Below are positions 17,933 through 26,900 of a stretch of 44,392 bases of DNA, piece by piece (the first letter of the stretch is position 1; the number at the start of each line of letters is the position of its first letter). A model generated the notes under the pieces. That model was given only the letters and a program-made list of their open reading frames with translations, was not told the origin of the DNA and did not search any database. The translations under genes and the position numbers were made by a program. The stretch covers positions 23,364-67,755 of the forward strand of contig PMWW01000155.1 in NCBI GenBank assembly GCA_003165795.1, written 5' to 3'. This stretch comes from Acidobacteriaceae bacterium. GTDB lineage: Bacteria > Acidobacteriota > Terriglobia > Terriglobales > Acidobacteriaceae.

Positions 17933-19492
17933 TCAAAAGAACCGCACACTAAAATGGGCAATGCCAAGTCCGAGAATTACCGCTGTTACCACCGTGGTCA
18001 AGCTGGCGGCGCACAAACGGACTCGCCCATTCCACTGCTGCTGGCTGGTCAGTATTTCCGGAATACCAGTGAGCACCGGCTTGCCAAGAATCCGTTCCGC
18101 TTGCCGGCCGTCGCGCACCGACTCGTCCATGATCTCCATCACCACAACCACGCCGATCCCTATAAGAACGCCTCCGATCAGCCCCCCCAGGAACAGCAAA
18201 GGCCGATTTGGCGAGTACGGTTTTTCCGGGACCTGCGCGGGATCGAGGATCACGAAGCGTTCGCTCTTTTGCCGGCTCTCCATTGCACTAGCGGTGTCGG
18301 CCGCCAGCTTCTTGTCCAACAAGGAAGTGTAGCGAGCACGCAGGGTGTCATAGTCCCGCGTGACCCCGGCGGTTTTCTCCCAAAAGATCGGTTCCCGCTG
18401 GATCTTGGATATGTGGAAATCAATGTCGTTCTGGACCTTGGCTGCGCTTGCCTTTTGCTTCGCGATGTCCTCATCGAGTTTCTCTAGCTGCGCTTCCACC
18501 ACCGGGTTATGGCTCTGGCGGGCAACTGGGCTTGCCGTAGCGCTGTTATCCGGTGCGGGAACTATCTTTGCTTTTAGCTGCTGGAGTTGTGCCTCCAGGC
18601 GGCGCACATCGGGATGGGCCGGCCCATAGCGGCTGCGGAGTGTGTTCAGTTTGGTCTGTAAGTTCTCCACTTGCGACTGGTAGGGCGAGGTGCCCGCTCC
18701 CAGGTCCATATCGACGGTGGGTGAGGCACTGGCCATGACCGATTGCAGATAAACCTTTTCCTGTTCGTCGCGGCTGACTTGCTCGTCGATACTGCGCACT
18801 TGCATGCGCAAACTTTCGGCCTGTTGCACATGATATTGTTCGGACTCGGGAAGGTCTTCCATGTATTGAGAACGAAGTGCTCCCAACTCACCCTCTTTTT
18901 GTTGCAGCTGCTGGGAGGTCTTTTGCAGCTCGCTTTCCAGGAAATCGGCGGTCCCATACGACTGCTGCTCACGGGCTTTTAGATTTTCCGCAATGAACAT
19001 GGCGGCGATCTGATTAGCCACCTGGGCCGCTTCCACCGGATTCTTGCCTCTAAATGTAATCCGGAAAGCGTTGAACTGTGATCCCAGGGAGCTCACCGGC
19101 TCCACGCCGATCGATTGCTGCATGACACGAATGATTTCCTGCTCCCCTATCCGCTTCCTGAGCTCGGGATAAAGGCCCATAGTATCGATCAGCTTTTTCA
19201 GTTCGGCAGGAGATGTAACCTGCTCCTGGATGGTAGAAAGCCGGTCTGCAATACCTGACGTCACGCTAGACTTGATGTAGCTCTCCGGGACTTTTTGTGG
19301 ATCGACCAGAATAGTCGTCTCGCAACGATAGACATCGGGTAGGCGCCAAGCGACAATGGCGGTGGCAATCAGCACCCCTATCGCGGGAAGGACAATCCAG
19401 AACAGCCGGCGCTTGGCAATGGCGAGATAGTCATGGAAGTTGAGGTCCCCGAATAACTGGCTGGATACCGGAGTGGTTGGCGGGTTTGCCAT
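17933..19492 (-). CDS. Wzz/GumC-like polysaccharide chain-length determinant, XrtA-associated
   Basis: A 519-aa inner-membrane polysaccharide co-polymerase. A first membrane helix lies at about 31-51 and a second at about 425-447, flanking a long periplasmic domain rich in coiled coil (about 165-370). The Wzz motif is at the start (NFHDYLAIAKRRLFWIVLP) and the proline-rich motif before the second helix (VPEKPYSPNRP). A third hydrophobic segment ends the protein. The features match the PEP-CTERM chain-length family (TIGR03007). The kinase partner is encoded separately two genes downstream. It has its own upstream region of 215 nt. AGGA about 10 nt upstream supports the ATG. Confidence 0.92.
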   Translation of the reverse strand: MANPPTTPVSSQLFGDLNFHDYLAIAKRRLFWIVLPAIGVLIATAIVAWRLPDVYRCETTILVDPQKVPESYIKSSVTSGIADRLSTIQEQVTSPAELKKLIDTMGLYPELRKRIGEQEIIRVMQQSIGVEPVSSLGSQFNAFRITFRGKNPVEAAQVANQIAAMFIAENLKAREQQSYGTADFLESELQKTSQQLQQKEGELGALRSQYMEDLPESEQYHVQQAESLRMQVRSIDEQVSRDEQEKVYLQSVMASASPTVDMDLGAGTSPYQSQVENLQTKLNTLRSRYGPAHPDVRRLEAQLQQLKAKIVPAPDNSATASPVARQSHNPVVEAQLEKLDEDIAKQKASAAKVQNDIDFHISKIQREPIFWEKTAGVTRDYDTLRARYTSLLDKKLAADTASAMESRQKSERFVILDPAQVPEKPYSPNRPLLFLGGLIGGVLIGIGVVVVMEIMDESVRDGRQAERILGKPVLTGIPEILTSQQQWNGRVRLCAASLTTVVTAVILGLGIAHFSVRFF

Positions 19493-19707
19493 AGTTTAGA
19501 TTCCTACAGATCTGCCGGGCGCAAAAAATATATGTTTCTTCTATATACAAGCAGCTTCACTTCCAAACTCACGGCCCGGTTAAATATCTCAGCCGCCTGG
19601 AAATAACAGCTATTTGTCGCGGGTTCTTCGGGGATAAGTCCGATTGGGAAATTGTTTTCTCACGTCTTAGGAAGTCAGGTGTCCACAAGAAAGAAGAGAG
19701 ACTGGAA
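19493..19707 (-). promoter_or_regulatory. Upstream region of the wzz-to-xrtA gene block, with a weak sigma-54 candidate
   Basis: The 215-nt gap contains a possible -24/-12 element on the minus strand (19551-19566, TTGGAAGTGAAGCTGC). The GG-N10-GC spacing is right, but the -24 box lacks the usual TGGCA. A dyad GGAAATTGTTTTCT lies at 19647-19660, about 95 bp upstream. Between the element and the ATG there is an AT-rich tract. A housekeeping promoter may exist instead, and read-through from the barrel gene is also possible. Confidence 0.35.
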
Positions 19708-21075
19708 CTAAAGTCCCGACGGTCGCCCCAGTGTCCATGACAACCCGAAGGTGACGGAAGTTGTATTTCCGTTGTACAGGCTGGCTTCGTCTGTGCGCTG
19801 GCGCACAAAGTTGTAGCCGGTGGTTAGGGCCACATTGCGCAACCATTGATAAGAAAAATTTGCGCCCGCACGTTCTCCACTCTCGCGACTGCCGGTCAGA
19901 ACGCCACGGAATGCACCACCACCGACAAAGACCGTCATCTTGCGTCCCAGATGACGGCTATAGGAGACGTCGGCCTGGTCAAAATACCCACTCGATACAA
20001 ACACACGACTGGCCTCGGTACGGCTGTAGGCAGCGCTCATGTAGCCGCTGTGCAACATCTTGGAAACCGCAATGTTCCCGCTCGGCGTCCACTGCGAGGA
20101 AGCGGTATGTTGGTAGCTGGCGGCGAGGTTGGCCGAGATTGACCAATCGCGTCCTAGCTTCTGTTGAATGCCGGCGCCGATGCTCTGGCCATTCCAACTG
20201 GAGACGCCCGATGAAAACTCATTGGAGGTGCTGGTCAGGTGCGAGAAGTTATAGAAAACCGACACGCTCCGGTTGGGATTGATGGTGTGCGCCACCGAGA
20301 TTCCGAATCCCAGGTTACGCACCAATTCCAAGTTGCCCAACTGGTCCAGCATTGTGACCCCCAACTCAGGATTGAACGAGACTTGGGTCCGTCCACTGAG
20401 TTGGTAGCTTCCGGAAAAATTTGTTGCGTTATAGAGCGATGAACCGCGGGCTTGAGCGTAGACGGCTTGCGCAACGATTCCGCCGTTCACGTAGTACAAG
20501 AGATATTGCGGATTTTGCAGCAAAGCATCGTTTTGGTAGTAGCTGAACCCATCGCTGGCCTGGAAGCTCCAGCGCTGGAACTGATAGCTGAAGGTGGCAC
20601 CGGTGTTGACATTTACAAAGGGTTGGCCGCCGATGAACGACAATTCTGGTTTGGCCAAGATCGCCAGTGAACCTTTGCCTATGTGCTTGTTCAGAAAGAG
20701 GTCAGAGGTGATCATGGAGCCCCAGATATCCTGGGGAGGACCAGTTAAGCCGCTGGCCGCCTCAAAAAATCCGGAGGTCGAAACATCGAGGAGATGAAAG
20801 GGGCCAAGCTTCAATCCACCAGGTTGCAGGGTGAACGGGTTCGCCAAGTTAAAATGGCTTAGGGTGCTGGGTGCAATCATGGTCGGGTCGACTTGAGGAT
20901 TGGTTACATCTGAAGGTGGCAGCTCTATGGGGGCGGAGCTGGGACCGGTTGTGCTGTCGCTAGTGACTGCCGAATCGGATGATGGAGCGGCATTTTCTTG
21001 GGCGACGGCAACTTGCGGCAAGCAAAGTAGCAGTATGGCCCAGCAAAACATACCGGCGGAGCAGAGATTGCGCAT
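19708..21075 (-). CDS. Outer-membrane beta-barrel protein, PEP-CTERM/EPS-associated
   Basis: A 455-aa exported protein with a signal peptide (MRNLCSAGMFCWAILLLCLPQVAVA-QE). A Ser/Thr/Pro-rich linker follows to about residue 70, then a long run of alternating hydrophobic/polar beta strands with many aromatic residues, ending TSVTFGLSWTLGRPSGL. This is the pattern of an outer-membrane barrel, and proteins of this kind (TIGR03016-like) lie next to wza in XrtA loci. The strong GGAGGA upstream of ATG 21075 fixes the start; the in-frame TTG at 21093 is less likely. It may form the outer-membrane exit path or a barrel partner of the Wza-like protein; function is inferred. Confidence 0.78.
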   Translation of the reverse strand: MRNLCSAGMFCWAILLLCLPQVAVAQENAAPSSDSAVTSDSTTGPSSAPIELPPSDVTNPQVDPTMIAPSTLSHFNLANPFTLQPGGLKLGPFHLLDVSTSGFFEAASGLTGPPQDIWGSMITSDLFLNKHIGKGSLAILAKPELSFIGGQPFVNVNTGATFSYQFQRWSFQASDGFSYYQNDALLQNPQYLLYYVNGGIVAQAVYAQARGSSLYNATNFSGSYQLSGRTQVSFNPELGVTMLDQLGNLELVRNLGFGISVAHTINPNRSVSVFYNFSHLTSTSNEFSSGVSSWNGQSIGAGIQQKLGRDWSISANLAASYQHTASSQWTPSGNIAVSKMLHSGYMSAAYSRTEASRVFVSSGYFDQADVSYSRHLGRKMTVFVGGGAFRGVLTGSRESGERAGANFSYQWLRNVALTTGYNFVRQRTDEASLYNGNTTSVTFGLSWTLGRPSGL

Positions 21076-21095
21076 ATTGACTTCCTCCGGCAACC

Positions 21096-21860
21096 TTATG
21101 GCACCACGATTACGTCGCCATTCGAAAGCTCAAAATCGGATTTAGGATCGGCACCCTTGATGGCCTTTTTGTAGTCGAAGTGGAGTTTTTCCTGGTGGTC
21201 GCCGACCTTGCGCAGGATGTAAATCTTGTCGGACTTAGCGAAAGCCCCTGGTCCACCGGATTCGGCCAGGATCTGCAGGACGGTCTCGTGTCCAGTCAAG
21301 GAAACCGCTCCGGGATGACCAACTTGGCCGACGAGGTAGACGCGGCGGCTGCGAATGGTACGCACGATCACCGTAACCTGCGGCTCATCCACCACCGGTT
21401 TCAATTTTTCGGTCAGTATGTCCTGCACCTGCTTGGTAGTTAAGCCGACCACATAGACATCGTTGATCACCGGCACCGTGATCATGCCGTCGGGGCGTAC
21501 CACCACCGGCCCAGAAAGGTCGGGCTCCTTCCACACCGAGATCTGCAGATCGTCAGCAATCCCGACAATATAGGACTCATCCGGCTTGCCCGCGGGGGCT
21601 GATTTCGGGGTCATCCCCGCTTTGACCTTGGTGTCAGGGGAGGGTTCCGGTACGGGAGCCGGGGTTGAACTGGCAGACGAAGCGATCTCCGTAGAAGGGG
21701 CCAACGCCGGGGACGTATTCCCGGCAGGGGTTCCGGCTTTCGGAAGCGCCACAGCATTGGCCGGTAAGGCCGGAGCCTGGGCCGAGATCTGGCAGATCGA
21801 AGCGGCTAGAACAGCGATCAAGATCAATGCTCCGGCAGGAGTGCCGAACGGTTTCCTCAT
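21096..21860 (-). CDS. Wza-like polysaccharide export protein, PEP-CTERM-associated
   Basis: A 254-aa periplasmic/outer-membrane export protein. Residues 1-28 form a signal peptide ending SAQ-A, followed by an Ala/Pro/Ser linker to about 90. Then comes the polysaccharide export domain (YIVGIADDLQISVWKEPDLSG, RPDGMITVPVINDVYVVGLT) and an SLBB-type domain (RVYLVGQVGHPGAVSL). No typical lipobox is present, so unlike Wza it may not be lipidated. It matches the XrtA-associated export family (TIGR03027). GGGAGG lies 5 nt before the ATG, and a sigma-54 promoter predicted at 21893-21909 would start transcription about 22 nt upstream of the ATG. Confidence 0.92.
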   Translation of the reverse strand: MRKPFGTPAGALILIAVLAASICQISAQAPALPANAVALPKAGTPAGNTSPALAPSTEIASSASSTPAPVPEPSPDTKVKAGMTPKSAPAGKPDESYIVGIADDLQISVWKEPDLSGPVVVRPDGMITVPVINDVYVVGLTTKQVQDILTEKLKPVVDEPQVTVIVRTIRSRRVYLVGQVGHPGAVSLTGHETVLQILAESGGPGAFAKSDKIYILRKVGDHQEKLHFDYKKAIKGADPKSDFELSNGDVIVVP

Positions 21861-21892
21861 ATTGCCTCCCTCAGGCTGGGCATTGTATTACA

Positions 21893-21909
21893 GGCAAATA
21901 GGCTGCCAT
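21893..21909 (-). promoter_or_regulatory. Sigma-54 promoter for the wza-like gene
   Basis: On the minus strand the sequence reads ATGGCAGCCTATTTGCC. It has TGGCA at -24 and TTGC at -12 with exactly 10 nt between GG and GC. The expected start is about 21882, only 22 nt before the ATG at 21860. Positions after TGGCA deviate from the best consensus (GC instead of CG). Confidence 0.65.
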
Positions 21910-21972
21910 TCGCCGGATTTCGGCACATTCCCCGCGCTGCAGGCCTCGACGCCAAGCCCAGGCCAACACTTT

Positions 21973-21986
21973 GGAAAATAATTTCC
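21973..21986. promoter_or_regulatory. GGAA-N6-TTCC dyad, candidate activator site
   Basis: GGAAAATAATTTCC is a near-palindrome, itself set within a wider imperfect dyad at 21969-21991 (CTTTGG...CCAAAG). It lies about 80 bp upstream of the minus-strand sigma-54 promoter and about 115 bp upstream of the plus-strand one. That is the normal distance for an enhancer-binding protein site. A similar dyad is found at 34082-34095. Confidence 0.4.
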
Positions 21987-22087
21987 CAAAGCCGCTGAAG
22001 GCAAGTTCTCAACAGGACCGGTTGGGGACCACTGAGGACCTGAGGGATTGTCCGCGAATGGAGTCGAAGCCGGAACCGGGCCCTCAA

Positions 22088-22104
22088 TTGGCACGCAATA
22101 TGCT
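22088..22104 (+). promoter_or_regulatory. Sigma-54 promoter for the GT2/methyltransferase operon
   Basis: TTGGCACGCAATATGCT matches the -24/-12 consensus TTGGCACG-N4-TTGCT with one mismatch and with the required 10 nt between GG and GC. The predicted transcription start is near 22115, giving a leader of about 35 nt before ATG 22150. Confidence 0.75.
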
Positions 22105-22149
22105 AGTCACATTTATGCTCCAAGAACCACAGCGCGGCGGCTGTTTGTT

Positions 22150-23010
22150 ATGAGTGACGAAACCCGATTTTCCTGCTACATCATGACCCTCAACAGCGAA
22201 AGACGTCTGGTCGCGCTGTTGGAGTCTGTGCGGGAGGTTGCGGACGAAATCGTGATTGTCGACTCCGGCAGTAACGACCGGACGCGAGAGATCGCTTTGG
22301 AATACGGAGCCCGCTTTCTTTACCATGAGTTTGTCAACTTCAAACGGCAGCGGACGTTTGCCATTGAGCAGTGCAGAAATTCTTGGGTGCTGGAGTTAGA
22401 TTCGGACGAGGTGTTGTCGAACGGGCTCCGCGACCGGCTGCTCGCCCTGAAAGCAAACGGCTGTCGCGATGGGGCAGCGGTACCCGATGCCTTTGGGATC
22501 AGGCGCCGCTGGTTTCTCCTGGGCCGGGAGGTCCATTGCTTTTACCCTTCACGATGTCCGGACCTGCCGATACGGCTATTCCGCAAAGATAGGGTGAACT
22601 ATGAGAGGAGCCGCGGGATACACGAAGCTTTGAGCGGCTTTCATTCTTCCGTCCGCATTGAAGAGCCGATCCTCCATTTCACCTGCGACAGCATAGAGCA
22701 GATGTACGCCAAGATGGATTTGTACACGACCTTGGCCGCTCGCGAGATGGCTGCCAACGGCGAGCGGGCAACTGCGCTGCAATTGCTTTTCTACCCTTGG
22801 GCTTTGTGGTTCCGTTGGTACATCATGCTTGGCGGGTGGAGGGACGGACAGCTCGGCTTAGTGCACGGCCGCTATGTTCGCGATACGGTCTACCAAAAAT
22901 ATCTAAAGCTCAAGTTTGATCATCAAGGGCCGGTAGAAGCCGGAAAAGCTGAACGAGACCTATCTTCCAAGCAACTGCTGGGGACGACCCAAGTCAAGGG
23001 AAAAAGCTGA
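22150..23010 (+). CDS. GT2 family glycosyltransferase (WaaE/KdtX-like)
   Basis: A 287-aa inverting GT-A glycosyltransferase. Residues 8-16 are CYIMTLNSE, followed by the acceptor loop and DEIVIVDSGSNDRT (about 39-52), WVLELDSDEVLS with the DxD-like metal motif near 79-90, and RGIHEAL. This order is that of LPS-core type beta-glucosyltransferases (WaaE/KdtX group). A hydrophobic segment (LLFYPWALWFRWYIML) near 217-232 may associate with the membrane. The start at 22150 keeps the protein in line with the family. The open frame runs 34 codons further upstream through the sigma-54 promoter and cannot be translated from it. The sugar is not deducible. Confidence 0.88.
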   Translation: MSDETRFSCYIMTLNSERRLVALLESVREVADEIVIVDSGSNDRTREIALEYGARFLYHEFVNFKRQRTFAIEQCRNSWVLELDSDEVLSNGLRDRLLALKANGCRDGAAVPDAFGIRRRWFLLGREVHCFYPSRCPDLPIRLFRKDRVNYERSRGIHEALSGFHSSVRIEEPILHFTCDSIEQMYAKMDLYTTLAAREMAANGERATALQLLFYPWALWFRWYIMLGGWRDGQLGLVHGRYVRDTVYQKYLKLKFDHQGPVEAGKAERDLSSKQLLGTTQVKGKS

Positions 23011-23055
23011 AATGCTGCCGTCACGAATTCTAAGTCCGCTTTCCTTACTGATACC

Positions 23056-23826
23056 ATGACCATGAACGGTTACACCACCATGATTTCCTCCTCGCTAAAA
23101 CGCACACTTCGGGAGCTCTATAGCTTTCATCGAAGAGATAGCGAATACCAGGACCGTCGTGATTTTTTCCACAAGGTCTTCCGCGCACTTTCATTCAATG
23201 GGATCGACGGGGATTACGCCGAGTTCGGCTGCTGGACCGGCAAGACCTTCCATATGGCCTATCGCGAATCTCGGAAGTTTGAGAAAAGTTGTCACCTGTG
23301 GGCGTTCGATTCTTTTTGTGGCCTGCCGCCGCAATCGCTGCCCGAGGACCAGCATCCGGTGTGGATCGAAGGGCACATGAAGACTTCGCTGGAGGAATTC
23401 ACCGCGATCTGCAGACGGAACGGTATTCCCGGATCAGAATACTCCGTCGTCCCGGGATTCTATGCAGATACGCTAGGGGGCCACGCACCCACTCCGCTGT
23501 GTCTTCCCGAGAACATCTGCCTGGCCTATGTCGACTGCGATTTGTATACTTCGACCCGCACCGTGATGGAGTTCTTGGGCGCACGGATGAAGCATGGCAT
23601 GGTCTTGGCCTTCGACGACTACTACAACTGGTCTGCCAACGCCTTAGCTGGGGAGAGACGCGCGCTGCTGGATTTTATGGCCCGACAGGACCGCTTTCGG
23701 CTGCTGCCCTACATACAGTTTGGTTGGCATGGCATGTCATTCGTAGTAGAAGACGCTGCGTTAGCGAAACGATCAGAGAAGGCCCCCGATGCCGCAGAAG
23801 AGTGGAGTTCGGCGATCGGGTATTGA
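23056..23826 (+). CDS. TylF/MycF-like SAM-dependent O-methyltransferase
   Basis: A 256-aa class I methyltransferase of the macrocin O-methyltransferase (TylF/MycF) family, which methylates sugar hydroxyls using SAM and a divalent metal. Motifs are DYAEFGCWTGKTF (SAM-binding loop, about residues 52-64), WAFDSFCGLP (about 82-91), YVDCDLYTSTRTVMEFL and AFDDYYNW (metal-binding aspartates). It lies 45 nt after the GT2 gene in the same direction, so a methylated sugar in the exopolysaccharide is likely. Alternative starts a few codons in (MNGY, MISS) are possible. Confidence 0.85.
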   Translation: MTMNGYTTMISSSLKRTLRELYSFHRRDSEYQDRRDFFHKVFRALSFNGIDGDYAEFGCWTGKTFHMAYRESRKFEKSCHLWAFDSFCGLPPQSLPEDQHPVWIEGHMKTSLEEFTAICRRNGIPGSEYSVVPGFYADTLGGHAPTPLCLPENICLAYVDCDLYTSTRTVMEFLGARMKHGMVLAFDDYYNWSANALAGERRALLDFMARQDRFRLLPYIQFGWHGMSFVVEDAALAKRSEKAPDAAEEWSSAIGY

Positions 23827-23881
23827 GCGTTGGCGCCGTGCCACTGGCCAGAGAGGGCTGCGAACATTCCAACCGCTAAGA

Positions 23882-23930
23882 AAGCTGCCGCCCAGTCGCG
23901 TGGCTTACCGGCTGTTGGCTACGGCAGCTT
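23882..23930. terminator. Hairpin between convergent genes, candidate terminator
   Basis: A perfect 9-bp inverted repeat (AAGCTGCCG at 23882-23890, CGGCAGCTT at 23922-23930) encloses a loop of 31 nt. It lies in the 139-nt gap between the convergent methyltransferase gene and the giant secreted protein. No T-run follows on either strand, so intrinsic termination would be weak. Confidence 0.4.
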
Positions 23931-23965
23931 CTGGCAAGTTTACTATGCCCTCCCGTCTTACGCTC

Positions 23966-26900
23966 CTACTGAAGCGGAATCATGCTCCAGCGAGGATCAT
24001 TCGGATATATGCTGGACTGGCAACTGAAGTTACTCTTCAACCAACTCCACGCCGATTGCCCGCTGTATCCATTGACCGTGTTGTGGGTCATGTAGCTCAG
24101 GATTCCCAGCTGCATAGCCGAACGTCCAGAATCTGAAGTGCCGCACTCCCATCCGGTGGGTAAGACCAGATAATTATTTTGCAGTGTGGGCCAGTCCGCG
24201 ATCCAACCCTGCGGTCCAAGACCACCGGTGATCAGGGTGGATGGATAGACATACTGACCAACTAGATAGTGATTCAAGACTGGGTTCAGTACTTCGTTAA
24301 CCGGCCGGATGGCCATGAATCCCAGCAGGGAAGTGGTATCTGCCTGGCCGAATTGGCGAATCATGCCAAAGCTTGCAGCCAGGAACGCTTCTTGCCAGGG
24401 TGCGCCGGCATTGCTGAGAGTGTTGGGGTTGACGTTGTTCTCGCTGCCGTTCTGCGCGTAGGACTGCGAAGCGCTATCGATCTGCCATGCGCCCAGCGGC
24501 GAAGGATTCGCAGCCTGGCTCTGTACCAGCACATTCTGACCGAAGCTGTAAGCGGCTGAACTGGCGGTTGTGACCGGAACCGTCATGGCCAGCCCGTGGG
24601 CACCTTGCTGCATGGCAAGGTTGTTCATCAGCTTGTCCTGCAGGTAGGCTTGTTCCGGGGTACCGTCTGGGGAGATGAACGCGCCATAGGCCAGGGTACG
24701 CAAGGTCCATGCGTCATCGCGCACCAGATTTGTCTTTAGTCCCAGATAGCCTTGTCTCCAGCCCATGTTGCCTAACGAGAGGTTGTAGCATCCTTCGAGA
24801 CCGGAAATGAGGTAACCTGCCTCGAGTTGCTCCTGTTCCAAGTAATAGTATTGACCGGTGAGACTATAAGGGACATAGCCGAAGTCGGGCAGGTGGCTCG
24901 ACCCCATCGCCGGCCAACCGCCGTGGCTGGGAGCGGAAGTCGTATAAACTGTGTCCTCGCCTTCGGTCCCACCACATCCTTGAAAAGAGCTATTACCATT
25001 CCAATTGCCCAGATAAAGGGTCACCTGCTGGCGAGCGTTCACCGAAACAACGTGCCCGTAGGGATCAATCGAACCATTGCCCGGTTCGTCGAAGTAATGG
25101 CCCGACCCGGCATTGTGGTCCGCCTCGCGGAACCACATGGGGAATCGGGCTGCGAAATCAGCATTATCGGTGGCCATCTTCTGTAAATTGGGATCACCGG
25201 TCAGCAGATAGATGGTGTCCCAACTAGTCGTCATACCAATCCAATCTCCATGAGTCGATTCGCCACCGGCATCGATGGCCTCGTTGTAATTGACAACGCC
25301 TCCGTTGTTGGGATCGTCGAAGCCGGGAAGGGTGAACCGCGCGGGAAATTGGGTCTGCAGACTGGTGTAGGTAGCGTACTCGGCCGCGATCGAACTGGCA
25401 GGCGGCATGTAAGTTAGATCCCAGTTTGGATAGGCACCGGTGGTAAGCAGGTACTGCGGGTTCCAATTGTATTGCACAGGTGGCGGGTCGGAATCGACCC
25501 AGAAGGCACGATGCCAACGAGTAAAACCCCATTGAGTAAAGCTGGGCTGCGATAGCCTCGTGGTAGGTGAGTTATACCCCGTCTGCAGAGTCAGAGCGAA
25601 CGTCTGATTGCGGGCGCTCTGGGTACTGGTCGAAGACGCCCAGGCATTTTCCAGGGTGAATCCCACCTGGACCTTGCTCCCCTGCGGATAGAACCAGGCC
25701 TCGAAGATGGGGTGCAGTGGATCGCCGGTACCTCCGTCAGTATTTACGTCTGCGCTGCGAGCGTTGCGGTCCTCGATGATCACGGCGGTGACGATGGGGC
25801 CCTGCAACCAATAGCGGTAGAGGCCGGCCTGCAACATTGCCCGCGCGCTGATCGACGGGCTCACGGTGCCCGTGAGTTGCATCGCCGCTTCGAAATCGTA
25901 GGGCGTATTCAACATATCGCCTTGCTGTAGGAAGCCGGTGTTATTGCCGGTCCCCTGGTTCTGGAAGCTGACAGCCGTACCGGCGGTGGAGACGCTGGGC
26001 AACACGAAGCTGATGATGGCGAACTTCAAGGAGCCGTCCGGCCAGCGGTTCTTCACGTCGCACTGCGTGAGTATGGGTACCCCGCCAACGACAGCCTGGG
26101 CGAAGTTTGGAATGTCGCCGTCTTTGAAGAACCGGCCAACCGAGATGAAGCGGTTAGTCTGTCCCGACCCGGTCAGGTCGGAAACGGTTATACCGTTCCC
26201 GGTTCCTCCTCCGCCGCCGGAGGAAGTTACCGTCAGACTGACAGTAGTGGTCGGCGCTAAGCCTCCGCCCGTCGCCTTTACCGTGATCGAATACGTTCCC
26301 GTGGGCGTGCTTGCGCCCACCGTGACCGTCATCGCCGAGCTGCCCGAACCGGGCGCCGGAATCGTGCTGGGATTGAAGCTCACCGTCGTGCCCGAAGGCG
26401 CGCCCGATGCCGTCAAACTCACCGCACTGTTGAACCCACCGCCGATAGCGGTGGTGATCGTCGACGTCGCTTGCGTGCCTTGCACGATCGTCAACGAAGC
26501 GGGTGACGCCGATACCGTTAGACTCGGCTGATTTGCCGTAACCGTGAGGCTCACCGTGGTGGTCTGCCGGATACCGCCTCCGGAAGCGGTTACTGTGATC
26601 GGGTAGGTTCCCACCGGCGTGCTCGATCCCACTGTCATGGTCATCGTCGAATTGCCCGAACCGGGCGCCGGAATCGTGCTGGGATTGAAGCTGACCGTCG
26701 TGCCCGAAGGCGCTCCCGTCGCGGTCAGACTGATGGCGCTGTTGAACCCACCGCTGATGGCAGTGGTAATCGTGGAACTCCCCTGGGTGCCTTGCACCAC
26801 GCTGAGCGAAGCCGGCGTGGCCGATACCGTGAAGCTCGGGGATCCGCCGCCGTTACCTTGGCTCAAACCAAGGTAAGCAATCGGGGTAACGTCGCTGCTG

